Shown here: positions 63,938 through 64,000 of the stretch, in pieces
Position numbering within the stretch: position 1 is the first letter of the stretch
Layout of the letters: each line of letters starts with the position of its first letter
Assembly: GCA_000507305.1 (NCBI GenBank)
Contig: DF241637.1
Coordinates: 1 to 64,000, forward strand
Origin: Breviolum minutum Mf 1.05b.01
Lineage: Eukaryota; Sar; Dinophyceae; Suessiales; Symbiodiniaceae
Direction of reading: 5' to 3'
DNA: 64,000 nucleotides
Translations under genes and position numbers: made by a program
Notes under the pieces: model-generated
Seen by the model: only the letters and a program-made list of their open reading frames with translations
Told to the model about the DNA's origin: nothing
Databases searched by the model: none

Positions 63938-64000
63938 CTGAATGGTTTAGTTGAGAATTAGGTTAAGGTTTCATCATTTTCTCATCATCCCCTTGTCATT

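Overview
Organism. The window looks like dinoflagellate nuclear DNA, probably Suessiales or Symbiodiniaceae-like (inference). Two host genes can be read exon by exon. Nearly all of their introns end AG followed by an exonic G, and their 5' splice sites mix GT with GC and GA, which is a known dinoflagellate signature. Most of the remaining DNA is fairly AT-rich non-coding sequence packed with short inverted-repeat elements (MITE-like). No rRNA, tRNA, CRISPR array or spliced-leader gene was recognised.

Layout. From 1 to about 20.1 kb I see no gene I can name: MITE copies, a 300-bp (TTTG)n tract, some GC-richer coding-like or relic patches, and a few candidate exons. At 20,825-28,684 there is a complete Ty1/copia LTR retrotransposon on the minus strand, with identical 130-bp LTRs, a primer binding site, gag, protease, a Cys/His module, and a 1519-residue pol frame. 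Pol carries a DNA-methyltransferase-like module, integrase, reverse transcriptase and RNase H. From 28.7 to 34.5 kb there are unassigned minus-strand open frames and an (AAC)n tract. From 34.6 to 46.3 kb the minus strand carries a gamma-glutamyl-phosphate reductase gene (the ProA half of P5C synthetase, proline synthesis) split into at least 13 tiny exons of about 16-73 bp. Its introns are 0.3-2.5 kb and full of MITEs. From 46.6 to 61.5 kb there are more MITEs, unassigned exon candidates, a 366-bp-period tandem duplication, and a cluster of a short TTYTGTAG motif. From 61.5 to 63.5 kb three exons of an ABHD17-like alpha/beta-hydrolase lie on the minus strand, and the gene probably continues beyond the right edge.

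How it fits together. The two recognisable host genes and the retrotransposon all lie on the minus strand, as expected for unidirectional dinoflagellate gene arrays. Exons were accepted only where the family motif order, the reading phase across each junction and the splice-site rule agree. Open frames without such support are marked as candidates, because convincing-looking frames also occur inside proven introns.
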